Notes under the pieces: model-generated | The model's database searches: none | Told to the model about the DNA's origin: nothing | The model's input: the letters and a program-made list of their open reading frames with translations, nothing else | Assembly: GCF_009769165.1 (NCBI RefSeq) | Contig: NZ_CP043476.1 | Span: forward strand, 4,471,001-4,535,000 | Source of the DNA: Xanthomonas hyacinthi | GTDB lineage: Bacteria; Pseudomonadota; Gammaproteobacteria; Xanthomonadales; Xanthomonadaceae | Length of the DNA stretch: 64,000 nt | Direction of reading: 5' to 3' | In this document: one piece after another, positions 50,627 to 60,351 of the stretch | Numbering within the stretch: the stretch's first letter is position 1 | How the letters are laid out: each line of letters opens with the position of its first letter | Position numbers and translations under genes: made by a program

Positions 50627-50893
50627 TCAGAACTTGGGCGGCTCCTTCGGCGGTGTGTATGGGGTCTTGCCATCGCCGTAGAACCGCTTGCGCGTAGCCT
50701 CGGCGACTCGGTTGCACAGCATGTCGCCAAGCCTTGCGCGATCGGTCTTGCACTGTTGGCGCAGTTCCTTCAACCGTGCCGGGTCGGTGGCCAGTTCTTC
50801 TACCGTCGGCACATCGGCCTGCTTGGGCGTTTCCGATTGGCCGCAGGCGGTCAGTGCCACGGCCAGCAGGAGCGGAATGGAGTTCTTTATCAT
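50627..50893 (-). CDS. EexN/TrbK-like lipoprotein, putative entry exclusion
   Basis: 88 residues from ATG 50893. Lipobox LLAVALTACGQS, then DPARLKELRQQCKTDRARLGDMLCNRVAEATRKRFYGDGKTPYTPP. Motifs resemble the trbK product at 42718 (DPxRLKxLRxQC). Its tail, RKRFYGDGKTPYTP, resembles the end of TrbJ (RRRFLGSGTPYTP). It overlaps the lysR stop by four bases. Entry exclusion is inferred from lipoprotein type and location. Confidence 0.7.
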   Translation of the reverse strand: MIKNSIPLLLAVALTACGQSETPKQADVPTVEELATDPARLKELRQQCKTDRARLGDMLCNRVAEATRKRFYGDGKTPYTPPKEPPKF

Positions 50894-51830
50894 GCGGGTT
50901 CCTCCAGGGAGTCGGCATCAAGGCCCGGCGTGGGCCTGCTGCCTTCGGGTGATTCGATGGCCTGCACACGGTCGATGAAACGAGCCAGCGTTTCCGAAGG
51001 CTCGCCTCCTGGGCGCAGCAGGTAGGTCGTCAGCAGTGGTTGCCGGCCGGCCAAAGGGCGTGCGACAACGCCTTGCTCTCGGCTGGCCGTGATGTGCGCC
51101 TCGCCTGTCAATCCCAGGGCGAAGCCTGCGGAGACCAGCGCCATCATCAGGTCGCAGGACGCTACCCGTTCGGCCACCAGCGGCTCCATGTCCACACGGC
51201 GCAGCACACGATCCACCTGCCGGGCATGGCCCTCGCACGCCTGCGGATCGCACAGCACCAGGGGATAGCGCAGCAGTTCTTCCAACGGAATGCGCTTGTG
51301 GACCAGCAGGGGATGCCGTGCCGGCACGGCCACCATCAGCGGGTCGCTCCATACCGGCTCGGCAATGAGGCCATCGCCGACCTCATCGGCGCGGGCAAAG
51401 CCCACGTCGTACAGGTCGCCGTGCAGCCCTTTGATCTGTTGCGACAGCGGCACCTCGAAGAAGCGGATTTCAACCTCGGGTTCTTCCTGCCGACACAGTG
51501 CCAACAAGGCCGGCAGCCGCGACGGCGTGATGCCATCGGACAGGGCAATGCGCAATTGACTGTGGAAGCCGTTGGCCGCCGCCTTCACGCTGTCGCGGGC
51601 CTGTTGCAAGGCCGAGAAGACACGCGGCACATGCTCAAAGAACAGCTTGCCCGCACGGGTCAGGCGCGTGCTTCGGGTCGTTCGTGCGAACAGCACCACG
51701 CCCAGTTCTTCTTCCAGTTCCTTGATGGCGCGCGACGCGGCGATTGCTCAATGTGTAGCTTCTCCGCCGCACGAGCGAAGTGCAGTTCTTCAGCAACGGC
51801 GAGGAAACAACGTAGATGCCGGAATTCCAT
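50890..51830 (-). pseudogene. LysR-family regulator, frameshifted in the HTH
   Basis: ATG 51830 starts MEFRHLRCFLAVAEELHFARAAEKLHIEQSP, a LysR winged HTH. At about 51737 one base is missing: the expected SRAIKELEEELGVVLFARTTRSTRLTRAG continues in the next frame and runs complete to 50890. The distal part is a normal LysR effector domain (LRIALSDGITPSRLPALLAL onward). LysR genes upstream of traG are usual in this type of element. The start of the distal frame (GTG 51699) would give a protein without a complete HTH. Confidence 0.82.
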
Positions 51831-51845
51831 CACGCCCGTTCCTTG

Positions 51846-53299
51846 TTAGCCTGCCGACCGCTGCGCTTTTGCCAGCATCAGCAACAGCACGCAGACCAGC
51901 AGGGCCGCACCCAGGTTGTAGAGCATCCCCGCCACGAAGGCCGAGGCGTATTGGTCCGCTTGCGCCGCCGCGTCATTGCCCGCAAGTGCGGCGCCGAACA
52001 GGATGCCGACCGCGGCCACCCCCAGCGCCGCGCCAACCTGCTGCACGGTCGAAATCACGCCCGAGGCCATGCCCGCCTGCGCTTGATCGACAAAGCCCAG
52101 CACCAGATTCAGCAGTGGCGTCATGATCAAGCCCTGGCCCGCGCCGACCACAACCAGGGCGGGAATCAACCGCATGGGCACCAGCTCCGCGCCTGCCATC
52201 CGCACCTGCGCGATCAACAGCCCGATGGAAACCGCATAGACCAGCGCACCGGCGATGATGGCGCGCGTACCCCAGCGCGCCACCAGCCGCGGCGCGGCCA
52301 GCGATACCAGCACGAAGCCCACACACTGCACGGCGCGAAGATGCTGCCCGCCACGAAGGGGTCAAGCCCCAGCCCGGTCTGCACCAGCAAGGCAAAGCAC
52401 AGGAAAAACGAACTGGACGTGGAATAGACCAGCAGCACCAGCAACGCGCCCAGCGCGAAACGTCGCTGCGCCAGCAGGCGCATGTCCACCAGCGGCAATT
52501 CGCCCGCCATGCGCCGCTGCTCCTGCTGCCGATGGAACAGCGCCAGCAGCACCACCGCCACGCCCAGCGACCAGAAGCTCCAGGCCGGCCAGCCTTGGCC
52601 CGGCCCCTCGATCAACGGCACCAGCAGCAGCGCCAGCCCGGCGCTGACCAGCGCCACGCCCGTCCAGTCCAGGGCCGGGCGCTGCGGTGCGCGGGATTCG
52701 GGGATGTAACGTGCTGCCACGACGGCGAACAGGCCAATGGGCACGTTGATGAGAAAGATGCTGCGCCAGCCCAGCCCGAACAGGTCGGCATGCACCAGCC
52801 ATCCGCCCAGCACTTGCCCGGCAATGGCGGCCAGGCCTAGCGTCATCCCCAGCAGGCCGAAGGCGCGGCGGCTGTCGTCGCCGCCGAAGTTGACACGGAT
52901 GGAGGCATAGACCTGCGGGAACAGCAAGGCCGCCGCCAACCCTTGCAACACCCGCGCACCGATCAGGAAGCCGGCGCTGGGCGCCAGCCCGCACAAGGCC
53001 GAGGCCAGCGTGAAGCCCGCCATGCCGACGACGAACAGCCTGCGGCGCCCGAACAGGTCGCCCAGCCGTCCGCCGGTGATCAGCAGCACGCCGAAGGCCA
53101 ACTCGTAGCCGGCCACGATGAAGCCGATCTGCGCGAAGCTGGCGCCCAGCCCGGCCTGCATGCTGGGGATGGCGACATTGACCACGAACAGGTCGAAGAT
53201 CGTGACGAAACCGGCCAACAGCAGCACGGACAAGCCGAGCCAGGGCGGGTCGCTGACGGCGCGCAACGGCGGCGTCGCAAGGCAGGAATTCGAGGTCAT
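51846..53299 (-). pseudogene. DHA2-type MFS drug transporter (EmrB/QacA-like), frameshifted
   Basis: ATG 53299 (MTSNSCLATPPLRAV; GGAGA 7 bases upstream) opens a 14-helix-type MFS transporter: DLFVVNVAIPSMQAGLGASF, the motif GGRLGDLFGRRRLFVVG, and so on to FVAGSIFAP (~residue 330). Near 52333 the frame changes and the family sequence resumes as AVQCVGFVLVSLAAPRLVARWG to the stop at 51846. Together the parts give a near full-length (~480 residue) protein, so the lesion is a short indel. Divergent from an XRE regulator that probably controlled it. Fifteen bases separate its stop from the lysR start. Confidence 0.83.
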
Positions 53300-53397
53300 C
53301 TTGCGTCTCCAGGGTAACGACGCGATGATTCTCAAATCCTTGTTAAGCAATTACAATTAAACTGTTTATGCTATTACTTGAAACAACGGGATAAGCG

Positions 53398-54201
53398 ATG
53401 CGCACCCTGGAACGAACCCGCTCCGATCTGGCGGACTTCCTGCTGGCACGCCGCGAACGGTTGACGCCCGCCGACGTGGGCTTGCCCAGCGGTGGACGGC
53501 GGAGCACACCGGGACTGCGGCGCGAGGAAGTCGCCGCGCTCGCCGGCGTCGGCCTGACCTGGTACACCTGGCTGGAACAGGGACGCGACATCGGCGTGTC
53601 GGCCGCCTTTCTGGACAACCTGGCACGCGTGCTGAAACTGGACGCCGCCGAGCGCCGCCACCTGTTCCTGCTGGCCCACGAACGCCCGCCCGCCGAGCCG
53701 GGCAAGACCTGGTGCGTGCTGCCGCCGCTGGTGCGGCGCCTGATGCACGACCTGCCGCATCCGGCCTTCGTGCTCAATCTGCGCTGGGACGTGCTGGGCT
53801 TCAATGCGCCGGCCGATGCGCTGTTCGGGTTCGGCAAGCACGCGCCCGAGCGGCGCAACCTGCTGTGGCTGTTGTTCACCGACCCGCTGCTGCATGAGCG
53901 CGTGGACGCCTGGGAAGAACAAGCCCCGCTGATGCTGTCGAGCTTCCGCCGCGACTTTGCCCGCGCCACGCAGGAAGCCGACATTCACGAACTGGTGGAC
54001 GAGCTGGAACGGGTGTCGCCGCAGTTCAAGACATGGTGGCGCAAGCACGACGTTCAGGCGCCCTGCAACGGCGTGCGCAAGCTGATGATCGACGGCCACG
54101 CCGAGCCGTTCGAACACACCTCGCTGACGGTTGACGAAGACCGGCACCTGCGGCTGGTGGTGTATGCCAGCGCACAGGATCAAACGACGCAGGAAGCTTG
54201 A
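53398..54201 (+). CDS. XRE-type regulator with MmyB-like ligand domain
   Basis: 267 residues. HTH around residues 38-90 (TPGLRREEVAALAGVGLTWYTWLEQGRDIGVS shortened in the middle of the domain), followed by an MmyB-like ligand-binding domain (HPAFVLNLRWDVLGFNAPADALF ... FKTWWRKHDVQAP). Regulators of this family often sit beside a divergent transporter or reductase that they repress. Here the partner is the broken MFS gene. The 3' end overlaps the lysR fragment on the other strand by 22 bases. Confidence 0.88.
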   Translation: MRTLERTRSDLADFLLARRERLTPADVGLPSGGRRSTPGLRREEVAALAGVGLTWYTWLEQGRDIGVSAAFLDNLARVLKLDAAERRHLFLLAHERPPAEPGKTWCVLPPLVRRLMHDLPHPAFVLNLRWDVLGFNAPADALFGFGKHAPERRNLLWLLFTDPLLHERVDAWEEQAPLMLSSFRRDFARATQEADIHELVDELERVSPQFKTWWRKHDVQAPCNGVRKLMIDGHAEPFEHTSLTVDEDRHLRLVVYASAQDQTTQEA

Positions 54202-54419
54202 TCGAGGCCTAACACGCGTGGCACATGTTCGAGCAACAGCGCACCGGCCCGGATCAGTCGGGTGCTACGCGTGGCACGCGCGAACAAGGCCGCACACAGA
54301 TCTTCCTCCTGGATCGTGCGCGACAGAGGTGACTGGTCGGTATGCAACCGTTCGGTGGCACGCGCAAAGTGAAGTTTTTCGGCCACGGCAAGAAGGCATC
54401 GCAGGTGGCGCAGTTCCAT
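54180..54419 (-). pseudogene. LysR-family regulator fragment (DNA-binding part only)
   Basis: 79 residues starting MELRHLRCLLAVAEKLHFARA, a LysR winged HTH, but ending shortly after RAGALLLEHVPRVLGLDQAS where it runs into the convergent XRE gene. The whole effector domain is missing. It resembles the lysR at 50890-51830 and has a two- or three-residue gap at IQEEDL. Probably non-functional as a regulator. Confidence 0.8.
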
Positions 54420-54449
54420 GGCAAGGCCTCCTGCACGCCAGTGATCTTT

Positions 54450-54854
54450 TCAGGTGTCATCGCCTGTCAGCCGACGCGCAATGCGCAAGGCGTCTTCCCG
54501 TGTGGCGGCGACTTCGTGCGGGATGCCGAAGGCTTTGACGGCAATCTCGGACATGGCCTTGACCTGGGCTCGCCGTTCCTCGTCCGGCTCGATACTGATG
54601 AGTGCCTTGCAGACTCGGCCCAACGGCTCCTTGTTATGTTTGAGCCATATGCCACGGTGCTTGCGGTCCTCGTGGGTTTCATCGGTGCGGAGTTGGTCGT
54701 ACACCACCACGAAGGGCTGGCCATTGCCCAGGAGAGCAACCATCTCGGCCTCCCACTGTTTCGCGTAACCGGGCTGTGCGGCTGCCTGGTTGAAAACGAT
54801 GAACGGAAACTCACGGATGTCGTGAATGGTGAACGTGCTGGGATCGAGGCTCAT
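54450..54854 (-). CDS. Hypothetical protein of 134 residues
   Basis: ATG 54854 (MSLDPSTFTIHDIREFPFIVF), about 20 bases after the AAGGAG-like sequence in TCTCAAGGAGTATC. Soluble, mixed alpha/beta composition with QPFVVVYDQLRTDETHEDRKHRGIWLK shortened here only for description; no domain was recognised. Its form (short, PFVVVYD strand, periodic helices) resembles SpoIIAA/STAS-like proteins, but this is a weak impression. Located between the lysR fragment and the efflux operon on the same strand. Confidence 0.6.
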   Translation of the reverse strand: MSLDPSTFTIHDIREFPFIVFNQAAAQPGYAKQWEAEMVALLGNGQPFVVVYDQLRTDETHEDRKHRGIWLKHNKEPLGRVCKALISIEPDEERRAQVKAMSEIAVKAFGIPHEVAATREDALRIARRLTGDDT

Positions 54855-54888
54855 GCTGATACTCCTTGAGAGAAAATTGGGGCTGTGC

Positions 54889-55915
54889 TCATAAGCCAGC
54901 GGCTGTTTCGGACGCTGGGCTCTGCTCGGGCGGGCCAGCGCTGACTGCATTCTGGGCGATGGACTCGTCCTGCCAGCCAGCGCCCAGCGACTTGTAGAGC
55001 GCGATGGCACCGCGCACTTCGCCCCACTGGCTGAGCGCCAGCGCGTCGCGGGCCTGGTTGGCGACGCGCTGGGCGGTAAGCACCGGCAGGTAGCCGCTCA
55101 GACCTTTGCGATAGAGGCGGGTCGTGCGATCGAGTGCCTGCTGGCTGTCATCGACCGCAGCGGCCAGGGACCTCTGCCGCTGACGCTCGCTGTTCAGCGC
55201 GGTCAAGGCGTCCTCCACGTCGCGCAGGGCCAGTCGCACGTCGCGCTCATAGGCCAATCGCACCGCCTCGGCGCCTGCCTGCGCGGCCGTGACGCCGGCT
55301 CGCGCGCGGCCGCCGTCATAGAGGGTCTGGCTTGCCTGCACACCAGCGGACCATGCCAGGCTCGCGCCGGAGAACAGGTCGTGCAGCAGGCTGGCGGTGG
55401 TACCGAAGCTCAAGGGAATGCTGAAACGCGGGAAGCGTGCAGCTTCTGCAGCGCCGATCTGCGCGGTGGCAGCGGCCAAGCGCCGTTCATCCGCTTGCAG
55501 GTCGGGGCGCTGGCGGATCACCTCCGAGGGCAGTGCCAGCGGCAGCGCCGGCGCCACGGGCAGGGTCGGCGAAGGCTCGGCGAGCGTGGCGCGCCAGTCG
55601 CCTGGAAAGCCCCCAGCCAGCACGCCGATGGCATGGCTCAGGCGCGCAATGTCAGCTTCCAACAGAGGAGGCTGCGCTTGCGCAACTTCGCGCTCGGCGC
55701 GCGCCTGCGCGACTTCCGCCGACGTGCCCAGGCCGCGTTGCTGTGCCCGCTCGGCCAGTTGTTCGCCTGTACGCAACGTGCCGATGTTGTCGCGGGCGAT
55801 GGACAGGCGCGCTTGTGCCGTACGCAGTTCGGCGTAGTCGGCAGCGAGTTCAGCCAACAAACTCACCTGCAAGGCACGACGGTCGGCGGCCAGCGCATCA
55901 ATGCCGGCGTCTGCC
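54889..55915 (-). pseudogene. Outer-membrane efflux factor (OprM/NodT type), 5' truncated
   Basis: The frame encodes the distal two thirds of an RND-type outer-membrane factor (DRRALQVSLLAELAADYAELR ... SEVIRQRPDLQADERRLAAATAQIG ... LYRKGLSGYLPVLTAQR). Signal peptide, lipid site and the first ~150 residues are missing. The frame begins inside the 3' end of the adaptor gene at about 55913. A deletion has fused the two genes; without a signal sequence the product cannot reach the outer membrane. Confidence 0.85.
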
Positions 55916-56752
55916 GATCAAGACGATGCTGGCGGGAACCTGGTCGATCTCGATCCGCACCGGGATACGCTGAGCCAGGCGCACCCAACTGAAACTCGGT
56001 TCCACACTCGGCAGGCCCTGCGCATCGGACTGCTCGTTGGTATCGGTGATGCCCCGCCCGATGCTGGCAACATGTCCACGGACCGGCGCATCGAAGCCCA
56101 TCAGCCGAACCTGCGCCGACGCACCGGGGTGGATGCCGTGCAGCTTGGTTTCTTCGAAGTAGCCGGTGATCCAGAAGCTGTGCGCATCCAGCAGTGCGAT
56201 GTTGGGCCGGCCGGTCACCGCATAGTCGCCCTGGCGCAAGCGCAGGTGCGTGACGTAGCCATCCACGGGCGCATGGAGGGTCGTGCGCTCAAGGTCCCAT
56301 CGCGCCACGTCCAGCGCGACTCGCGCGCGGCGCTGTTCGGCCAGCGCGATGGCGACAGACTGGTTTGCCCGCTGAATGTCTTCGCTCGGCACCAGGTCAT
56401 CCATTCCCCGGCGGCGCCTGGCATCTTCAGTCTTCTGGCCCAGTGCCGCGCTCGCCGCTGCCAACTGTGCCTCGGCCTGTGCCACAGCGAACTGGAAACG
56501 CTGGGGGTCGACGCGATACAGCACGTCGCCGCGCTTCACATACTGGTCATCGGTAACGGTCACCTCGATCACGGTGCCCGAGACTTCGGGGGCAACACGC
56601 ACGACCTGCGCACTCACCCGGCCGTCGCGCGTCCAGGGGGCAAGCACATAGGCGCGCCAGAGCGCAGTCACGAGCATTGCCGCAGCGACGACCGCCAGCA
56701 CGGTCAAGGTCGCCTTCGCGGCCGGTTTCAACAAGGAAGCAGCGTTAAACAT
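55898..56752 (-). CDS. aaeA: HlyD/EmrA-type adaptor of an AaeA-like efflux pump, 3' end altered by deletion
   Basis: 284 residues: one membrane helix (ATLTVLAVVAAAMLVTALWRAY), then the adaptor core (RDGRVSAQVVRVAPEVSGTVIEV; coiled coil; APVDGYVTHLRLRQGDY) as in AaeA/p-hydroxybenzoate efflux proteins. The last residues IGRRRH replace the usual end after VPASIVL, because the sequence switches into the outer-membrane-factor gene. Only a few to perhaps 20 terminal residues are lost, so activity is possible. Overlaps the DUF1656 gene by eight bases. Confidence 0.82.
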   Translation of the reverse strand: MFNAASLLKPAAKATLTVLAVVAAAMLVTALWRAYVLAPWTRDGRVSAQVVRVAPEVSGTVIEVTVTDDQYVKRGDVLYRVDPQRFQFAVAQAEAQLAAASAALGQKTEDARRRRGMDDLVPSEDIQRANQSVAIALAEQRRARVALDVARWDLERTTLHAPVDGYVTHLRLRQGDYAVTGRPNIALLDAHSFWITGYFEETKLHGIHPGASAQVRLMGFDAPVRGHVASIGRGITDTNEQSDAQGLPSVEPSFSWVRLAQRIPVRIEIDQVPASIVLIGRRRH

Positions 56753-56939
56753 AGAGGATCAGTCCCGAAACCAGGCAGAGTGAAATGGCAAACTCGAACA
56801 GCGCGGGATGCCAGACCCAGCGCAACAGGCCGCTGCGCGCCAGCAGGAAGCGCAGCCCCAGGAACAGTGGTACGGCGATGCATGCATAGACAAAAAAAGG
56901 CGGCAGGTAGATGCCTGCCACAGCGACTTCACTGAGCAT
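56745..56939 (-). CDS. aaeX: DUF1656 small membrane protein (AaeX-like)
   Basis: 64 residues with two membrane helices (VYACIAVPLFLGLRFLLA and ALFEFAISLCLVSGLILYV). This family is encoded between FUSC-type pump and adaptor genes. It overlaps both neighbours, supporting one operon. Role in the pump is unknown. Confidence 0.88.
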   Translation of the reverse strand: MLSEVAVAGIYLPPFFVYACIAVPLFLGLRFLLARSGLLRWVWHPALFEFAISLCLVSGLILYV

Positions 56940-59061
56940 GGGAACGCCTATTCGGTAGCGTGGAGAAATAGCCGGTATGGCCTTCGAACAACTCGGCGAT
57001 ATCGATCAGGGCGGCGGCCAGACGTTGCCGGTCCGCCGCCCCGGCAAGGTCGTCGGCATGCACACGGTTCATCGTGCGCGCGGCGTGGCGCGCATGACGC
57101 GCGGCCATCAGCGGATCGCTCGCGCGGTACGCCATGCGTTGCAGCGCGATGGCCACGGACCGCTTCAGCGCAGACGTGGGAGGTGCATACCGTAGCCAGT
57201 GCCGCAAACGCAGCAGCTCGCGCCCCAGGTGCAAGCTGGCCAATGCGTCACCCATGGCGTGATCCATGACGGTGGGTTGCGATTTGAGCAAGGCGCCGAG
57301 TTGCGCCATGCGATGGTGTTGCCGCCATTGCCAGTGGCGGCGATCTACGCGTTTGCCTTGCAATACGGCCAGCGCCTCGTCACGGATGCGACGGCGCAGG
57401 CGAGCAATGTCCCGCGCAAGATCGCGCGGCAGCAGCAGGCGAAAGCCCAACAGCGTAAAAAACGTCGCCAGTACCCAGGCCACCGACCAGTTCAGGAACA
57501 GGCTGAAATCGCTGTGCATCGGATTGGCTGCAGCGGTCAGCGTGTTGAATCCGACCAGGTAGGCCAAGCCCGCCAACCCGTGTTGCGGGATGCTGGTCGC
57601 GTAGATACCGGGCAGCCAGAACAGACCCAGCACGACCAACAGCAGCGGCAGGCCCTCAATATGCGGCAGCACGCCGAAGGCACAGAAAAATGCCATAGGC
57701 ACGGCGACCATCGTCCCCTTGACGAACTCGACCGCGCCGGCAGCAGGATTGCCTGCGGTGGCCAGCAGCGCGCAGTACGGCGCCAGCACCAGCAGCATCA
57801 TGTCGCCATGCGGCCAGCCGGTCACGATCCAGAACGCACCGGCCAGCACCAAGGTCAACATGGCGCGCAGTCCGTTCTGTATTGCGGCAGTCGTATCGCG
57901 GTAAAACTGCACTGCAGGAGGTGTGGCGCGTGGACGTGGGCCATGCAATGCGGCAATACCGTCCAGCGCGGCCAGGTAGTCGTCGATCTGCTCGATCAGC
58001 CGGTCGCCAGTGATAAGCAGCGATGCCTGCTCAGACAGCGCATCCAACACTGTTACATGGAGGGCCGTAACCAGACGTTCACGCGCCTGGCGCATCGCCT
58101 GTATTGCCTGTTCGATGCCGCCTGGCCCGCGTACAAGGGCTTCACGCGACTCGCGCCATGCCTGCTCCAGCGTCGGCTGCAAGGTGCGTAGCGCTTGCGC
58201 GCTGGCGCTGGTGGGCGGCAGCGGAGGCATACCGCCCACCAGTGCGGCAAAGAGCGACGCCATCGCATGTCGCACGGCTACCGCCCGTTGCGCCAGGTCG
58301 GTTGATTCCGCCTTGCCAAGCGCCAGCAGGTCGTCCACCCCATAGATTTCGGCGATGAGGCCGCGTCGCGCCGGGGTGACTCGCGTAGATGATGCGGCGG
58401 ATGAATCACCGCCAAGGGCCTCATGCTGGGTTGCCAGAACGTCCGCCGTGGCCGCAGCCAGCTTGCTGAGCAAGGCGTCGAGCCTGCCGCGCACCCCGCG
58501 GGTGCTGAACAAAGCCGACACCAATCCCAGGCACACCACGCCGACCATCACGGTTGAACCGCGGCCGATCACATGGTCGAAGGTCATTTGCGGATGTTGA
58601 AGTGCGCCGAATGTTGCCAGGCCCACGGTGTAGCCCGCCACCACGGCCCCGGAGGCTCGGAAGTGGCGCAGCAGCGTCATGCCGGCAACGCACAGTCCGA
58701 GCCAGAGGCCAAAGCCCAACAAAAATAACCAAGGCATCTGTGCGAACGCGCTCATCAGCACGATGGCTACGCCCATGCCGAGCAGCGTACCGAGTACCCG
58801 CCAGGTGCCCTTGCCGATGATTGCCCCCTGGATCGGGTGGATGACCAGCAGCACGGTGGAGGCGGCCGAATACGGTGTCTCCAGTTCCAGCAGGTAGGCC
58901 ACGACCAACGCCAGCCAGGCGGCCAGGATCGAGCGCATCACATAGGTGGCGCGCGGCGTGCTCAAGTCCAGTCGCGCTAGTACGCGGCCCAGCCTGTCAC
59001 GCAACCTAGCGGCCCCATCAGAGGCATTCGAAGGTGCTGGTGGTACGGTCGCGGAACGCAC
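56929..59061 (-). CDS. aaeB: FUSC-family inner-membrane transporter (AaeB-like)
   Basis: 710 residues. Two sets of membrane helices (residues ~45-185 and ~385-525) separated and followed by cytoplasmic helical domains, the layout of aromatic-acid efflux protein AaeB. Early motif AYLLELETPYSAASTVLLVIHPIQGAIIGKG is broken here into PYSAASTVLLVIHPIQG for description. Works with the adaptor to export aromatic carboxylates or similar compounds. The operon continues into DUF1656, adaptor and outer-membrane factor. Frame intact. Confidence 0.88.
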   Translation of the reverse strand: MRSATVPPAPSNASDGAARLRDRLGRVLARLDLSTPRATYVMRSILAAWLALVVAYLLELETPYSAASTVLLVIHPIQGAIIGKGTWRVLGTLLGMGVAIVLMSAFAQMPWLFLLGFGLWLGLCVAGMTLLRHFRASGAVVAGYTVGLATFGALQHPQMTFDHVIGRGSTVMVGVVCLGLVSALFSTRGVRGRLDALLSKLAAATADVLATQHEALGGDSSAASSTRVTPARRGLIAEIYGVDDLLALGKAESTDLAQRAVAVRHAMASLFAALVGGMPPLPPTSASAQALRTLQPTLEQAWRESREALVRGPGGIEQAIQAMRQARERLVTALHVTVLDALSEQASLLITGDRLIEQIDDYLAALDGIAALHGPRPRATPPAVQFYRDTTAAIQNGLRAMLTLVLAGAFWIVTGWPHGDMMLLVLAPYCALLATAGNPAAGAVEFVKGTMVAVPMAFFCAFGVLPHIEGLPLLLVVLGLFWLPGIYATSIPQHGLAGLAYLVGFNTLTAAANPMHSDFSLFLNWSVAWVLATFFTLLGFRLLLPRDLARDIARLRRRIRDEALAVLQGKRVDRRHWQWRQHHRMAQLGALLKSQPTVMDHAMGDALASLHLGRELLRLRHWLRYAPPTSALKRSVAIALQRMAYRASDPLMAARHARHAARTMNRVHADDLAGAADRQRLAAALIDIAELFEGHTGYFSTLPNRRSHAQ

Positions 59062-59180
59062 GTTGGACCCTTTGCGAGGTGATGTTTCGCATCACTGTAG
59101 GTCGGGCCATGCATTCAGAAAAGTGACATCATTCGAATCGACGATTGCGTGCGACGCACTGGTTGAAGGCGCAAGGAAAA
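59062..59180 (-). promoter_or_regulatory. Promoter region of the FUSC efflux operon
   Basis: About 120 bases between the lysR stop and the efflux operon start. It probably holds the LysR-controlled promoter, but no clear T-N11-A half-site pair was singled out. Confidence 0.3.
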
Positions 59181-60113
59181 CTATGCCCCTGCATGTTTGG
59201 CGTTTGCAGCTTCACCGTGATTGCATAGCCGCCTGATCGTGCGCCGTAGCCACTGGTGTGAGGCGTCACTCTGGAAGCGCGGATGCCACGCCTGGGTCAG
59301 CAGCACGGTTTCCAAAGGCACCGGCAGGTCGAACAGACGGATGCGTAGCCCGGCAGCCAGCGCACCGCGCGCGAGGTGTTCCGGCAGCGGCAACAGCAGA
59401 TCGGAATCTTGCAAGGCGAACAAGGCCGCATAGGGTGTGGAGACGACCAGCGCGACATGCCGACGCAGGCCCTGTGCTTCCAGTGCGGTGTCGATGGGGC
59501 CGACGGACTTGCCACGGCGAGATACACCGATGTGCCCCCAGCGCGAGAGTCGCTCCGGCGTCATGTCGCCCTCGAAGATCGGATGGCGCTCACGGGCAAC
59601 ACCGACAAAGGTGGTCGTGAACAACGGCTGCACGCGGATTTCTGGTCCGAGCTTGCGCGAAGCGCTGATGAACAGATCGATGCGGCCGCTACGCAGCGCC
59701 TCGTCGTCCACGTCGTCATCTTCAGGCGAGAAGCGCAGCATGGCGCGCGGCATCTCGGTGGCCATCGCTTCCAGCAGGCGGCCGGAGTGCATGCCCGCGA
59801 AAACGTCGTTGGCACGCACATTGAAGCGGCGCTCCAGCGTCTTGAGATCGACTTCGGCGCTGGGCGTCAGCACCTGTGTTGCCTGTTCGACTGCCATCCG
59901 CACCTGTTCGCGCAAGGCCAGTGCCCGCGGGGTCGGAACGAGCTTGCGTCCGGCCTGCACGAACACCGGATCGCCCAGCGTGTCACGGATACGGCTCAGC
60001 GTACGGCTCATCGCAGGCGGGCTCAGATTCATCCGCTTGGCAGCGCCGACCACGCTGCCTTCTTCCAGCAGAACGTCCAGCGCGAACAGCAGGTTCAGGT
60101 CAGGGTGATCCAT
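59181..60113 (-). CDS. LysR-family transcriptional regulator (NodD-like subgroup)
   Basis: 310 residues from ATG 60113 (MDHPDLNLLFALDVLLEEGSV; GAGG 7-10 bases upstream); an in-frame ATG at 60131 is possible. Winged HTH at ~5-65 (VVGAAKRMNLSPPAMSRTLSRIRD) and an effector-binding domain (RFNVRANDVFAGMHSGRLLEA onward). It lies directly upstream of the efflux operon in the same direction and is divergent from the NTF2-like gene; either may be its target. Confidence 0.9.
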   Translation of the reverse strand: MDHPDLNLLFALDVLLEEGSVVGAAKRMNLSPPAMSRTLSRIRDTLGDPVFVQAGRKLVPTPRALALREQVRMAVEQATQVLTPSAEVDLKTLERRFNVRANDVFAGMHSGRLLEAMATEMPRAMLRFSPEDDDVDDEALRSGRIDLFISASRKLGPEIRVQPLFTTTFVGVARERHPIFEGDMTPERLSRWGHIGVSRRGKSVGPIDTALEAQGLRRHVALVVSTPYAALFALQDSDLLLPLPEHLARGALAAGLRIRLFDLPVPLETVLLTQAWHPRFQSDASHQWLRRTIRRLCNHGEAANAKHAGA

Positions 60114-60131
60114 TGCGCGCCTCTTATCCAT

Positions 60132-60351
60132 GCATGAAATGGAATCCTAGCTTGATACCCGTGCGTTGGATAGAAGCCATTCACCATTGCGTTCGATGCA
60201 TCCATGAGGTGCAGATGACGGCATTTACCCATATCTGCGATCAATTTGATAATAAGTCTCGTTTTTATTTGAGGGCATGTGGCAGTGAGGATTCAGCCCC
60301 GGCAACGACTGTGTGGCATGCCTCCCTTCCACACGCTTAAGGGGAGTCCTG
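60132..60351. promoter_or_regulatory. Divergent promoter region with a possible weak Fur site
   Basis: About 220 AT-richer bases between lysR and the NTF2-like gene. TTTGATAATAAGTC near 60246 contains one good Fur-type hexamer (GATAAT) but not a full 19-bp palindrome. Because a siderophore receptor follows in the same transcription unit, iron control is plausible but weakly supported. Confidence 0.3.
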
